A DNA stretch of 53,824 bases, taken from contig ONRL01000042.1 of NCBI GenBank assembly GCA_900320225.1, positions 1 to 53,824 of the forward strand. The letters run 5' to 3'. Below, piece by piece: positions 7,646 to 15,911 of this stretch (position 1 is the first letter of the stretch; each line of letters starts with the position of its first letter). This DNA comes from an uncultured Lentisphaerota bacterium. GTDB taxonomy: Bacteria > Verrucomicrobiota > Kiritimatiellia > RFP12 > UBA1067. The notes under the pieces are model-generated. The model had not been told where the DNA came from and ran no database searches. It saw only the letters and a list, made by a program, of their open reading frames with translations. The position numbers and the translations under genes are program-made.

Positions 7646-8884
7646 ATGCAAACGGGAGCATCAGAGGAGAAGGCCGTCAGATTGCTTGATCCGGGCGACA
7701 TGTTCGGCGACTACACCGTGGAGAAGCTGCTCGGGCAGGGCGGCATGGGGGCGGTGTACCTCGTGCGCGCGCCCGGTGGCGAGCGGTACGCCGTGAAGGT
7801 GATGTTCCCCGACATGGTGAAGAAGGGCTCGGACTATCGCAAACGCTTTGCGCGGGAGGCGGAGTTCGCGATGCAGATCCACCACAAGAACCTGATCTCC
7901 GTGTACGACGTGGGGGAGGATCCCGAGACGGGGCTGTGCTACATCATCATGGACTACGTGCCGGGCGGGAGCGTGGCGGACCGCCTGGAGAATAACGGGC
8001 CCTTGCCGATGGCGGAGGCGGTGTCGATCGCCGCGCAGGTGGCGCTGGCCCTGGAGGTGGCGCACCGGCACGGGGTGATCCACCGTGACATCAAGCCCGA
8101 GAACATCATGTTCGACGCGGACGGGACGCCGAAGCTGGCGGACCTGGGCGTCGCGAAGTTCACGGACGAGGCGCACAAGACGACGGTGACGACGACGGGC
8201 ATGATCATCGGCACGCCGGCCTACATGGCGCCGGAGCAGATGATGGACTCGCACCACGTCGACGCGCGGGCGGACATCTACGCAGCGCCCGAACGAGGGC
8301 AGCACGGCGGTGGAGCTGCTCGCGAAGGCGATCAAGGGCGAGCCTCTCCCCGATGTGCGGACGATGCGGCCGGAGATCTCGGCGGCGGTCGCGCACGTGC
8401 TTTCGCTCATGTGCGCGCCGAAGCCGGAGGCGCGCCCCGCCACGGCGCTCGAGGCGGCGCAGCTCCAGAAAGCCGCCACGGGGCGGCTGACCCTCCCCAA
8501 GAAGCCGCCGCGTGCGGCCGACGCGGCGGCGCGCAAGAAGAAGCGGGGGATGCCGTGGGCGCTCCTTGCCGTCTGCGCCGTCGTGTGCGCACTTGGCGCG
8601 GCGGTTGTCGCCAGCCTTTTGAACAAGCCGCCCCCTCAAGTCCTGCGGCAGCCGGTCGTGATCACAAACGTGACGGAACAGACTGTCATCCTGACAAATA
8701 CGGTAGACCGTGTCGCGTCCGGGCATTTGCCTGGATCGGATGGACAAAAGTGGCGTCCGGGACCAACTTCGAAATGGTTCGTGGAATGGGACAAGGCGCT
8801 AGCGGAGTCGCGGCGTACCGGGAAGGCGATGTTCCTCCTCAGTACGGGGAGCGACTGGTGCCACTGGTGCACGAAACTGGCTGA
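7646..8884 (+). CDS. Ser/Thr protein kinase 1, kinase-domain part (frame broken near 8282)
   Basis: This is the cytosolic part of a Hanks-type kinase: Gly-rich loop LGQGGMGAVY, AVKVM (catalytic Lys), HRDIKPEN, LADLGVAK (DLG in place of DFG) and GTPAYMAPEQ. Homology stops at RADIY (codon ending 8281). The equivalent segment of kinase 2 (12394-13530) has 13 more residues, SLGVILFELLCGR, before Arg-Pro. Here only 4 nt separate Tyr from the Arg-Pro codons, so 35 nt are missing and the frame shifts. The C-lobe continues in the frame of the next entry, while this frame runs on as nonsense to 8884. The intact gene would span 7646-12224. The start is set by the leaderless -10 spacing. Confidence 0.85.
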   Translation: MQTGASEEKAVRLLDPGDMFGDYTVEKLLGQGGMGAVYLVRAPGGERYAVKVMFPDMVKKGSDYRKRFAREAEFAMQIHHKNLISVYDVGEDPETGLCYIIMDYVPGGSVADRLENNGPLPMAEAVSIAAQVALALEVAHRHGVIHRDIKPENIMFDADGTPKLADLGVAKFTDEAHKTTVTTTGMIIGTPAYMAPEQMMDSHHVDARADIYAAPERGQHGGGAAREGDQGRASPRCADDAAGDLGGGRARAFAHVRAEAGGAPRHGARGGAAPESRHGAADPPQEAAACGRRGGAQEEAGDAVGAPCRLRRRVRTWRGGCRQPFEQAAPSSPAAAGRDHKRDGTDCHPDKYGRPCRVRAFAWIGWTKVASGTNFEMVRGMGQGASGVAAYREGDVPPQYGERLVPLVHETG

Positions 8885-11800
8885 CGAGGTGTTGGATACG
8901 CCTGAGTTCTCCCAGTTCGCCGACCAGAACCTCGTTCTTCTTTATCTCGACAGCCCCAGCCGCAATCCGCTCTGCAGGGAACAGAGGTTGCACAACAAGT
9001 TGGTCGTCAAGACGCTGCCTTTTGGAGGTGGCGTGCCATTTGCGCTGATTGTCAACGCCAAGGGCGAGAAGCTTGGCGAAATCCGCGGTGGAGGACAGAA
9101 GGTCGGCGATTACCTCGAAAGGCTGCGCGGCATCTGCAGTGCCAGGGGTGAGACGATCCCTGGCGGCGATGCCCAGGCGCTTTTCGCCGACGGCTATGCG
9201 AAGCTTGCAGACGCGATTGCTGCTCGGCGCGCGGCGCTACCTCCCGTTTCGACCAACGACTTCAAGGCCGCTTTGACAGGCGTGGCGGTGGTGGATGGGG
9301 CGAAGGTGCACGGTAGCAAGGAAGACATTAAATTTCTTTCTCCGGAAACGGAACTGGAAGTTCCTTACGGGAAATCGGCCCTGTTTCGCGTGGAATACGA
9401 TTTCCCGAAGGGATATGGCGCGCGCATCTGGACTCGCGACGAGTGGCCGGCGGCTGAAAGGCGCAACTCGTATTACTTCGGTTCAAACCCGTCAGGCATG
9501 TACAGTGGAAAGGGCACGGCATACGGATTCCTCAGCATGTTGGCTCGGGGCTCTGAGTGTACGCTCAAGTCATTGGCGATCAGGACAAACTCCGATCCGG
9601 AACTTGATGAGCGCCCGCAGGGCTGGACGATCGGCACGACGGCGGTCAATCTGAACTTCAAGGCGAAGGATTCTTCTCCGGTTGTCCCGTATGTGTCAAA
9701 AACAAGGCTCCATGCGCTCTATCGCTCAAAGGACAGGAAGCATGTGTTCGTGGAGGTGTGTCACATGAACGAATCCGTAACCTATGTAACGCCACGTTGC
9801 ACGGTGGACAGACTTCGTGAGGTCATAGACGGTAAGATCGACATTCTTTTTGTTTCTCTGGCTTGCTCCAAGGATGGGGTTCTTTTTGCCGCCAATGACC
9901 CTGGAGACAAGGCTGATCTTGCGAAAGTGTCGAATGGTTCAGGGCGATTCGGCGAACATTCGGCAGCTGCGCTGAAAAAACTGAGGGTTAGACAGGCGGG
10001 ACGGTTGACGGCAAAGAGCCTCGCGACATTCGAGGAACTCCTTCAGATCGGGAAAGGCCATATCCTTTTCAAGATCGACCATCGATTGGAATACGCAACG
10101 GAACTCGAGGCATTGCTGGAGAAACTTGACGCATGGGAGTCGGTAATCTTGCAGATCAGCAACGGGAAGAATCTTTCTCAAAAGTATGGCGCTAGAATGT
10201 TGGAGAAGATGAAGTCTGGCCAATTGATTGTATCTTGCGTCAAAGGATCTTTCCCGCCAGTACAGCAAATCATTCCAGAGGCCACGGCCGATGCCTCGTA
10301 TAGGGACAGAATGCGTGAACAGAACCTCAAGGGCATTCGGCAACGCATATTTGCCTCGATGGTGCTCGCCGAACGCACGGATGACGAGGCGGGATGGGAG
10401 GATGCCCTGAACGATGGCGTGACGGTTCTTCGGACGGGTAGGCCGCGAGCACTCCTGCAATATATCGAAAGGGATAAACGGCGCACGTCGTCATTTGCGC
10501 AAAGCCGCAAAGAAATTTCCGGTCGATCGTCGCGACAGAATGTTTCGTCGACGGTCTTGTTCCCCATCCTGGATCGCTCCCCTGTGGCTTGGGCATATTC
10601 TTTTGAGGAAGAAGAAGGGTGGACTGGCGGGCAGTTTAACGATTCAAGATGGAAGCGTGCCCCCGGTGGGTTTGGGTACAGGGAAGATCTCAAGCAACTC
10701 CCCCGCGCGCGATTGAACACAGACTGGCAGTCAGATCGGCTATTTCTCCGGAAACGTTTCGATTGGGCAGGTGGTAACGTCTCACGCGTGGTCGTGGACG
10801 CCTACCATGACGATGACGTGACGTTCTATCTGAACGGGCAGTTGATGTTGAATGTGAACGGGGCTAATTTTGATTGGCAGCCGTTCGAGATACCTGCGGA
10901 ACGTTTCCTGAACGCTGTGAAATCTGGCGAGAACGTGTTCTGCGCCGAGGTCAGGGATCTTGGTCATTGCCGGTATTTCGACTGTGGACTAGTTGTCGAA
11001 TGCGGCGGGAAGGTGGATACGCATGTCGGCTCAGACTCATTGCGCAGGGTCAAGACGGCTGTCGGCACGTGGACGGTTGTGGTCGAGAATGGTGTCGCAC
11101 AACTCGGCGACGGAAGAAACGTCGCGCTGGAGCCGCGTCCCAAAGGGTACTTGAAGATTCCTGCCGAACTTGACGGAATCGTCATCAGCAGGCTTGCGCA
11201 CGATAGTTTTCTCCGCTGCGAGGAGTTGGAAGGAGTGGAAATCGCCGAAGGCATGCGTTCAATAGGAGAGGGGGCATTCTGTGGTTGCTCCCAATTGGCA
11301 AGGATTGAACTTCCCTCGACACTTGAACATATAGGGCCGAGGGCCATGCAAGATACAAGACTGGAGAAGATAGACCTCAAAAATGTTCGTCTTATGGAGG
11401 AAGAGGTTTTTAGATACTGTGACAGGCTTGAAAACATAAAGGCCAGTTCGTGCAATGTCAAGTTCCGTGTAAAGGACGGAGTCCTGTACGATGTTGTTCG
11501 ACGAGCCGTTGTGTTCTGTCCGACTTCGCGCAAGGTCTATGCTTTTCCGTCGGGGATAGAAGAGATCTGCAATAGCGCCTTTCGGCGCACGAAGCTGAAG
11601 AAGGTCGTCATCCCGGAAACTGTTGAGTTTGTCGGTTGGGATGCCTTCAGAGAATGCCCATTCCTTGAAAACGTGACGTTTAAAGGCGATGATGCCATTA
11701 TTAGGGGAGGAGCGTTTTCGGACAATCCTTTGCTCAAGACCGTCGTCCTCCCGAAACGACTGAAGGCACTGGACGATTGGGCGATCTTCAATCATGCGGG

Positions 11801-12224
11801 GCAGCTTGAGTCGGTTGTCTTGCCCGACACCGTGGAGATCATTGATGACGCGGTGTTTGAGAACTGTCCGAAACTCAAGCGCGTTATTTTGGGGAAGTCC
11901 CTTCGGACCGTTCGGCATCATGCTTTCTCGGGATGTCCCAATCTACTTTCGGTCGCATTCCCCCCGACGCTTCGGGAAATGGGCGCCGAGGTGTTCCTTG
12001 ATTGTTCTGGCCTGAAAAAGGTCTCTTTTGCCGGCAACGCGCCAGACCTCAAGGATCAGGGATCGGATCGTTTCGGCAAGGATCTCTACAAGGGGGCGAA
12101 CCCGTCGCTTGTTACGTTTGCGTCCAAAGATTCGACGGGCTGGATGGACGGTTCGGACAAGTTGCCGAAAGTGTGGCCGGTCGACGGCGGCGAATCGGCG
12201 CGCCCCATTCGCCATGTCAAGTAA
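8310..12224 (+). CDS. Kinase 1 continuation: C-lobe, TM helix and mosaic ectodomain (Trx, GDPD-like, jelly roll, LRR_5)
   Basis: The open frame really continues the kinase from about 8283; GTG 8310 is only the first start codon in it. In order it holds the kinase C-lobe (EPLPDVRT), a TM helix (about 8550-8620), a thioredoxin-like domain with CHWC (8859-8870), a beta-sandwich of unknown family (about 9260-9720), a GDPD-like domain (about 9735-10480), a galactose-binding-like jelly roll (about 10560-11010; DSRWKRAPGGFG, VTFYLNG) and a BspA-type LRR_5 array (about 11060-12150; repeats such as AFRECPFLENVTF). The GDPD-like part keeps KDG, NGSG and ATFEELL but has lost most catalytic positions (HRG to HMN, ENT to RCT, ExD to VSL, HD to ND). 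This suggests a surface sensor that signals to the cytosolic kinase. Confidence 0.85.
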   Translation: MELLAKAIKGEPLPDVRTMRPEISAAVAHVLSLMCAPKPEARPATALEAAQLQKAATGRLTLPKKPPRAADAAARKKKRGMPWALLAVCAVVCALGAAVVASLLNKPPPQVLRQPVVITNVTEQTVILTNTVDRVASGHLPGSDGQKWRPGPTSKWFVEWDKALAESRRTGKAMFLLSTGSDWCHWCTKLADEVLDTPEFSQFADQNLVLLYLDSPSRNPLCREQRLHNKLVVKTLPFGGGVPFALIVNAKGEKLGEIRGGGQKVGDYLERLRGICSARGETIPGGDAQALFADGYAKLADAIAARRAALPPVSTNDFKAALTGVAVVDGAKVHGSKEDIKFLSPETELEVPYGKSALFRVEYDFPKGYGARIWTRDEWPAAERRNSYYFGSNPSGMYSGKGTAYGFLSMLARGSECTLKSLAIRTNSDPELDERPQGWTIGTTAVNLNFKAKDSSPVVPYVSKTRLHALYRSKDRKHVFVEVCHMNESVTYVTPRCTVDRLREVIDGKIDILFVSLACSKDGVLFAANDPGDKADLAKVSNGSGRFGEHSAAALKKLRVRQAGRLTAKSLATFEELLQIGKGHILFKIDHRLEYATELEALLEKLDAWESVILQISNGKNLSQKYGARMLEKMKSGQLIVSCVKGSFPPVQQIIPEATADASYRDRMREQNLKGIRQRIFASMVLAERTDDEAGWEDALNDGVTVLRTGRPRALLQYIERDKRRTSSFAQSRKEISGRSSRQNVSSTVLFPILDRSPVAWAYSFEEEEGWTGGQFNDSRWKRAPGGFGYREDLKQLPRARLNTDWQSDRLFLRKRFDWAGGNVSRVVVDAYHDDDVTFYLNGQLMLNVNGANFDWQPFEIPAERFLNAVKSGENVFCAEVRDLGHCRYFDCGLVVECGGKVDTHVGSDSLRRVKTAVGTWTVVVENGVAQLGDGRNVALEPRPKGYLKIPAELDGIVISRLAHDSFLRCEELEGVEIAEGMRSIGEGAFCGCSQLARIELPSTLEHIGPRAMQDTRLEKIDLKNVRLMEEEVFRYCDRLENIKASSCNVKFRVKDGVLYDVVRRAVVFCPTSRKVYAFPSGIEEICNSAFRRTKLKKVVIPETVEFVGWDAFRECPFLENVTFKGDDAIIRGGAFSDNPLLKTVVLPKRLKALDDWAIFNHAGQLESVVLPDTVEIIDDAVFENCPKLKRVILGKSLRTVRHHAFSGCPNLLSVAFPPTLREMGAEVFLDCSGLKKVSFAGNAPDLKDQGSDRFGKDLYKGANPSLVTFASKDSTGWMDGSDKLPKVWPVDGGESARPIRHVK

Positions 12225-12358
12225 GGTCGGCGTTCTGCCAGCAAATGCCGCACCGAGCGGACATCGGGCATCCGCCGCAAAGGGCAACGTGACGCATGGT
12301 GAATAAAGCCGCCGACGGTTGGTCGTAACGAAATCGCGCCGAATCAGCCGAAATATGC

Positions 12359-12364
12359 TATACT
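12359..12364 (+). promoter_or_regulatory. -10 box of kinase 2
   Basis: TATACT preceded by TGC lies about 30 nt upstream of the kinase 2 start, within the 170-nt gap after kinase 1. Confidence 0.45.
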
Positions 12365-12393
12365 GTACGCCGACAGAGGCAAAGGAAATGGAC

Positions 12394-13530
12394 ATGAGTG
12401 AAAATGACGGCCTTTTGGGCGAAACTCCGGAGGCGGTGCTCCGGCCGGGTGAGTCGTTCCACGGCTACATGATCGAAAAGCAGATCGGAAAGGGCGGATT
12501 GGGGACGATCTGGCTCGGACGGCACCAGATGCTCGACACGTTGTTCGCGATCAAGGTCCTTGACCCGGATGTCGCCAGGGAAAAGCCGGAGTATGTGAAG
12601 AGGTTTGTTCGCGAGGCGAAGCTCGCCACGCGAATCCGCCATCCCCACCTCGTGGCGGTGCATGACGCAGGTTACGACGACGCCCGCGGCGTGTACTTCC
12701 TCGTGATGGACTACGTCAGGGGCGACACCCTCCGCTCCACCATCGCCTTCGGCGGCCCGCAGCCGGAGAAGGAGGCCGTGCGCATCATCCTGCAGGTCGC
12801 GGACGTGCTCGCCGCGGCGCAGCGTTTCGGCATGGTGCACCGTGATCTCAAGCCCGAGAACATCATGTTGACAACGGAAGGGGCCGTCAAGCTTCTGGAT
12901 CTGGGGATCGCCAAGATCTCGGGCGGGATCGACTCCCTCAAGACGACGGCGAAGACCGTCTTCGGCACGCCGGCCTACATCTCGCCGGAGCAGGCTGCGG
13001 ATTCAAGCACCGTCGATACGCGCGCCGACGTCTACAGCTTGGGCGTCATCCTCTTCGAGTTGCTCTGCGGGCGGCGTCCGTATACGGGAAACACGCCGTC
13101 CGAGGTCTTGCAGCAACTTCTCAGTTCATCGCCGATCCCGGACGTGCGCACGTTCAACGACAAGGTGTCGCCCAAGATGTCGGCCGTCCTGTCGCTGATG
13201 TGCGCCAAGAAGAAAGAAGACCGCCTGGCCTCGCCGAAGGACGTCATCGACACGTTCGCGCGCCTGGGCTACGTGCTGCCTCCGCCCAGCGAGCCGGAGT
13301 TCGCGGCCGAGGAGGATCCGGCGTCGGCCGGCATGGTACAGGACCTCATTCCAGATGTCGTGGCGACGGCTCGGATGGACCGGAGCCTCACGCTTGAAAC
13401 TCAAGACAAGGACGTGATCGAGTTTCTGGCCAAGCTCAAGCGCAGGCGGATGCTCAAGAAGGTGGTCTGGGGAGCGCTGATTTGCGCCGTGCTGCTTCTT
13501 CTGGTGTTGGTATGGCGTCTGTTCGCATGA
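12394..13530 (+). CDS. Ser/Thr protein kinase 2, tail-anchored
   Basis: A complete Hanks-type kinase: IGKGGLGTIW, FAIKVL (Lys), HRDLKPEN, LLDLGIAK (DLG), GTPAYISPEQ, RADVYSLGVILFELLCGRRP and a C-lobe ending in DRLASPKDV. A linker rich in acidic residues leads to a C-terminal TM helix (VVWGALICAVLLLLVLVW) with almost nothing beyond it. It is therefore a membrane-attached cytosolic kinase without a sensor of its own. ATG 12394 was chosen over 12388 because AAAGGA lies 7 nt upstream. It follows kinase 1 and overlaps the next gene by 4 nt (ATGA), so it may phosphorylate, or be phosphorylated by, kinase 1. That link is inferred. Confidence 0.93.
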   Translation: MSENDGLLGETPEAVLRPGESFHGYMIEKQIGKGGLGTIWLGRHQMLDTLFAIKVLDPDVAREKPEYVKRFVREAKLATRIRHPHLVAVHDAGYDDARGVYFLVMDYVRGDTLRSTIAFGGPQPEKEAVRIILQVADVLAAAQRFGMVHRDLKPENIMLTTEGAVKLLDLGIAKISGGIDSLKTTAKTVFGTPAYISPEQAADSSTVDTRADVYSLGVILFELLCGRRPYTGNTPSEVLQQLLSSSPIPDVRTFNDKVSPKMSAVLSLMCAKKKEDRLASPKDVIDTFARLGYVLPPPSEPEFAAEEDPASAGMVQDLIPDVVATARMDRSLTLETQDKDVIEFLAKLKRRRMLKKVVWGALICAVLLLLVLVWRLFA

Positions 13531-15422
13531 AACGCGCCATGAAGCTGCCCGCGTTCTGTGCGTTGCTGGTTCTCTCGGCATCCGCGGCCGGTTCGGTTGC
13601 GGCTCCCCAAGGCCTTCTTCCGGCGGTGGTGCTGCCCGACAGTCCAACCGCCGTCGAGAGGTCCGCTGCGAAGGAGCTTGCCGACGGGCTGGAGAAATGC
13701 CTCGGGAAACGGCCGGAGTGCGTGGCCGAAAGCGATGTGCGGGAAGGGCGCGCCCCCGCGCGCCCGTCTCTGTTCGTGGGCGCGACGCGGGCGGCGAAGG
13801 CCGCGCGTTCGGCGGCCGCGGGGCGACCGTCCTACCAAGTGGATGAAGTCTTCCTGAAATCGGTGAAGGGCGGCGTGGTGCTGGACGGCGACCCGGCGCG
13901 CGCGCCCATTTACGCCGTGGACCTCTATCTTGAGAAGTACTGCGGCGTGCGGTGGTGGTCCTCCGACGCCGCGATGTATCCAAAGCTCGGCGCGGTTCCC
14001 GTGGCGGGCGTCGACCTCTCCTACGCCCCGCAGTTCAAGTACCGCGAGACGTACTATCTCGACGGGTTCGACCCGCTCTTCAAGGTGCGCTCGAAGGGAA
14101 ACTTCTCGTCGCTCACGCGCTACATGCTCACGGACATGGCGTTCATTCCGCCCGAGCTGGGCGGCAACCACCGCCTCTACTTCTTCGAAGGGCGCCACAG
14201 CGCATACCATTCCTTCTTCGAGATCCTGCCCACCAACACCTACTTCAACGCGCATCCCGAATGGTATTCGCTCATCGATGGCAAGCGCCAGCCGAAGCAG
14301 CTCTGCCTCGCCAACGCAGAGATGAAGGCGGAGTACATCCAGGAGACGCTGAAGCGCCTTCGCGGGGATCCGTCCGTCGATTTCATCCAGGTGTCGCAGA
14401 ACGACTGGCGCGGCTATTGCCAGTGCGCGGCGTGCAAGGCGATGATGGACGAAGACGGCGGCGCGCCGTCTGGCCCGTACCTCCGCTTCGCGAACGAGGT
14501 CGCAGAGGCGGTGGAGAAGGAGTTCCCGAACGTGCGCATCGACACGTTCGCCTACCAGTTCACGCGCACGGCGCCGACGAAGACGCGTCCGCGCCACAAC
14601 GTGGTCGTGCGCCTCTGCGACATCGAATGCGACTTCGCGCGCCCGCTCGTCGACCCGTCGTCCCCCCTCAACGCGGAATTCGCGAAGGACATCGCCGACT
14701 GGAAGCGCGTGGCGGGCGGGAACCTGTACGTCTGGGACTACCTGGCGAACTTCAAGAACTACATGCTGCCGCACCCCAACATTTCGCAGATCGCGCCGAA
14801 CATCCGCCTCTTCGCGGCGAACGGCGCGGTGGGCGTGTTCGAGCAGGGCGACGCGCTCTGCTCGGCCGGCTCCTTCGCCACGCTGCGGCACTACCTGACG
14901 GCGCATCTTCTCTGGGATCCGTCCGAGGACGAGAACCGCCTGATGGACGAGTTCCTCTCCGGCTACTACGGCAAATCGGCGGCGTCCGCCCTCAAGAATT
15001 TCATCGCCGTGGTGGAGAATGGGCCGCGGAAGACGAAGATGTCGGTCGGGTGCGGACACAAGGGCGTGCCGTTTCTCACTGCGGACGACAAACTGCTGGC
15101 GGCCCGCCTGATGGACGAGGCGGTGGAGGCCGCGGAGAAGGACGGCGAGCCGTTCGCCGCGCGCGTGCGCCGCGAGCGTCTTTCGGTCGACCATTACATG
15201 ATTCTCAACTACGACGCCCTCCGCAAGCATGCCGCCGCCAAAAATGTCCCGTGGACGAGACCGGAAACGCGGGGCGAGGCCGTGGAGAACTGGATCCGCG
15301 ACGTGAAGGCGTTCGGCGTCAAGGCCCGCCGCGAGACCACGAGCGCGAAAGAGATCGAGTCGTATTTCGGCAGGCTCCGCGACGCAGGCAGCGGGAACGG
15401 CGCGGTGCCAATGCCATTCTGA
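13527..15422 (+). CDS. DUF4838 exported glycoside hydrolase-like protein
   Basis: This 631-residue protein has a signal peptide (MKRAMKLPAFCALLVLSAS). An N-terminal alpha-glucuronidase-like domain (AKELADGLEKCLG, IYAVDLYLEKYCGVRWW) is followed by the DUF4838 region: HPEWYSLIDGKR, QVSQNDW, the Cys cluster YCQCAACK, and YVWDYLANFKNY. Members are common in polysaccharide-degrading Verrucomicrobiota and Bacteroidota, but no activity can be assigned. The start is the ATG overlapping the stop of kinase 2 (ATGA), which implies coupling. Upstream in-frame starts lie inside the kinase gene and lack a signal peptide. Codons for EGRAPARP (13746-13765) form a palindrome that looks like an inserted repeat. 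Confidence 0.82.
   Translation: MKRAMKLPAFCALLVLSASAAGSVAAPQGLLPAVVLPDSPTAVERSAAKELADGLEKCLGKRPECVAESDVREGRAPARPSLFVGATRAAKAARSAAAGRPSYQVDEVFLKSVKGGVVLDGDPARAPIYAVDLYLEKYCGVRWWSSDAAMYPKLGAVPVAGVDLSYAPQFKYRETYYLDGFDPLFKVRSKGNFSSLTRYMLTDMAFIPPELGGNHRLYFFEGRHSAYHSFFEILPTNTYFNAHPEWYSLIDGKRQPKQLCLANAEMKAEYIQETLKRLRGDPSVDFIQVSQNDWRGYCQCAACKAMMDEDGGAPSGPYLRFANEVAEAVEKEFPNVRIDTFAYQFTRTAPTKTRPRHNVVVRLCDIECDFARPLVDPSSPLNAEFAKDIADWKRVAGGNLYVWDYLANFKNYMLPHPNISQIAPNIRLFAANGAVGVFEQGDALCSAGSFATLRHYLTAHLLWDPSEDENRLMDEFLSGYYGKSAASALKNFIAVVENGPRKTKMSVGCGHKGVPFLTADDKLLAARLMDEAVEAAEKDGEPFAARVRRERLSVDHYMILNYDALRKHAAAKNVPWTRPETRGEAVENWIRDVKAFGVKARRETTSAKEIESYFGRLRDAGSGNGAVPMPF
13746..13765. repeat. Intragenic palindrome (GGGCGCG/CGCGCCC) in the DUF4838 gene
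   Basis: Seven-bp perfect arms (13746-13752 and 13759-13765) with a 6-nt loop are read in frame as part of EGRAPARP, in a poorly conserved loop of the protein. Confidence 0.55.
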
Positions 15423-15468
15423 CGCGTGCCGCACGTGCCGCAGAATGTGAAAATGGAAAACTTGCGGC

Positions 15469-15497
15469 TTGACTTTAGGCCCTAAAAAGCGTATAAC
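15469..15497 (+). promoter_or_regulatory. guaB promoter with a palindromic operator in the spacer
   Basis: TTGACT (15469-15474) and TATAAC (15492-15497) are 17 nt apart. Starting at the last base of the -35 box is TTTAGG-C-CCTAAA (15474-15486), a perfect 6+1+6 palindrome placed where a repressor would block RNA polymerase. AGGAG lies 6 nt before the guaB ATG. Confidence 0.6.
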
Positions 15498-15530
15498 TAT
15501 ACGGGAAAAAGCACAGATTAGGAGCAGACA

Positions 15531-15911
15531 ATGGCCACCAACAAGTATCTCGACGCCTTCATGAAGACGTTTCCCTACGAGGGGCTCACCTACGACGACG
15601 TGACGCTCGTCACGCAGTATGCGGATTTCCTGCCAGACGACGCCTCCCTCGAAACGCAGCTCACGAGCCGCCAGAAGATGAACATCCCGTTCATCTCCGC
15701 GGCGATGGACACCGTCACCGAGGCGCCGATGGCCATTGCGATGGCGCTCGCCGGCGGCATCGGCGTGATCCACAAGAACCTTGAGAACGACGAGCAGGCC
15801 GCGCAGGTGGCCAAGGTGAAGAACTACCTCAACGGACTCATCGCGAAGCCCGTCTGCTTCCACGCGAACGACGACATCAGCCGCTCACCGCGGCGAAGCT
15901 CGCCGAGGTGA
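15531..15911 (+). CDS. guaB: IMP dehydrogenase, N-terminal piece (frame broken near 15883)
   Basis: This is the start of IMP dehydrogenase, which oxidises IMP to XMP with NAD+ in guanine-nucleotide synthesis. LTYDDVTLV, ISAAMDTVTEAPMAIAMALAGGIGVIHKN and VAKVKNYLNGLIAKPV are typical of the family. Homology ends at HANDDIS. The first CBS motif that should follow is missing, and the frame is then wrong until a stop at 15911. The rest of the enzyme is in the next frame. A strong promoter and an AGGAG site show this is the genuine start. Confidence 0.85.
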   Translation: MATNKYLDAFMKTFPYEGLTYDDVTLVTQYADFLPDDASLETQLTSRQKMNIPFISAAMDTVTEAPMAIAMALAGGIGVIHKNLENDEQAAQVAKVKNYLNGLIAKPVCFHANDDISRSPRRSSPR

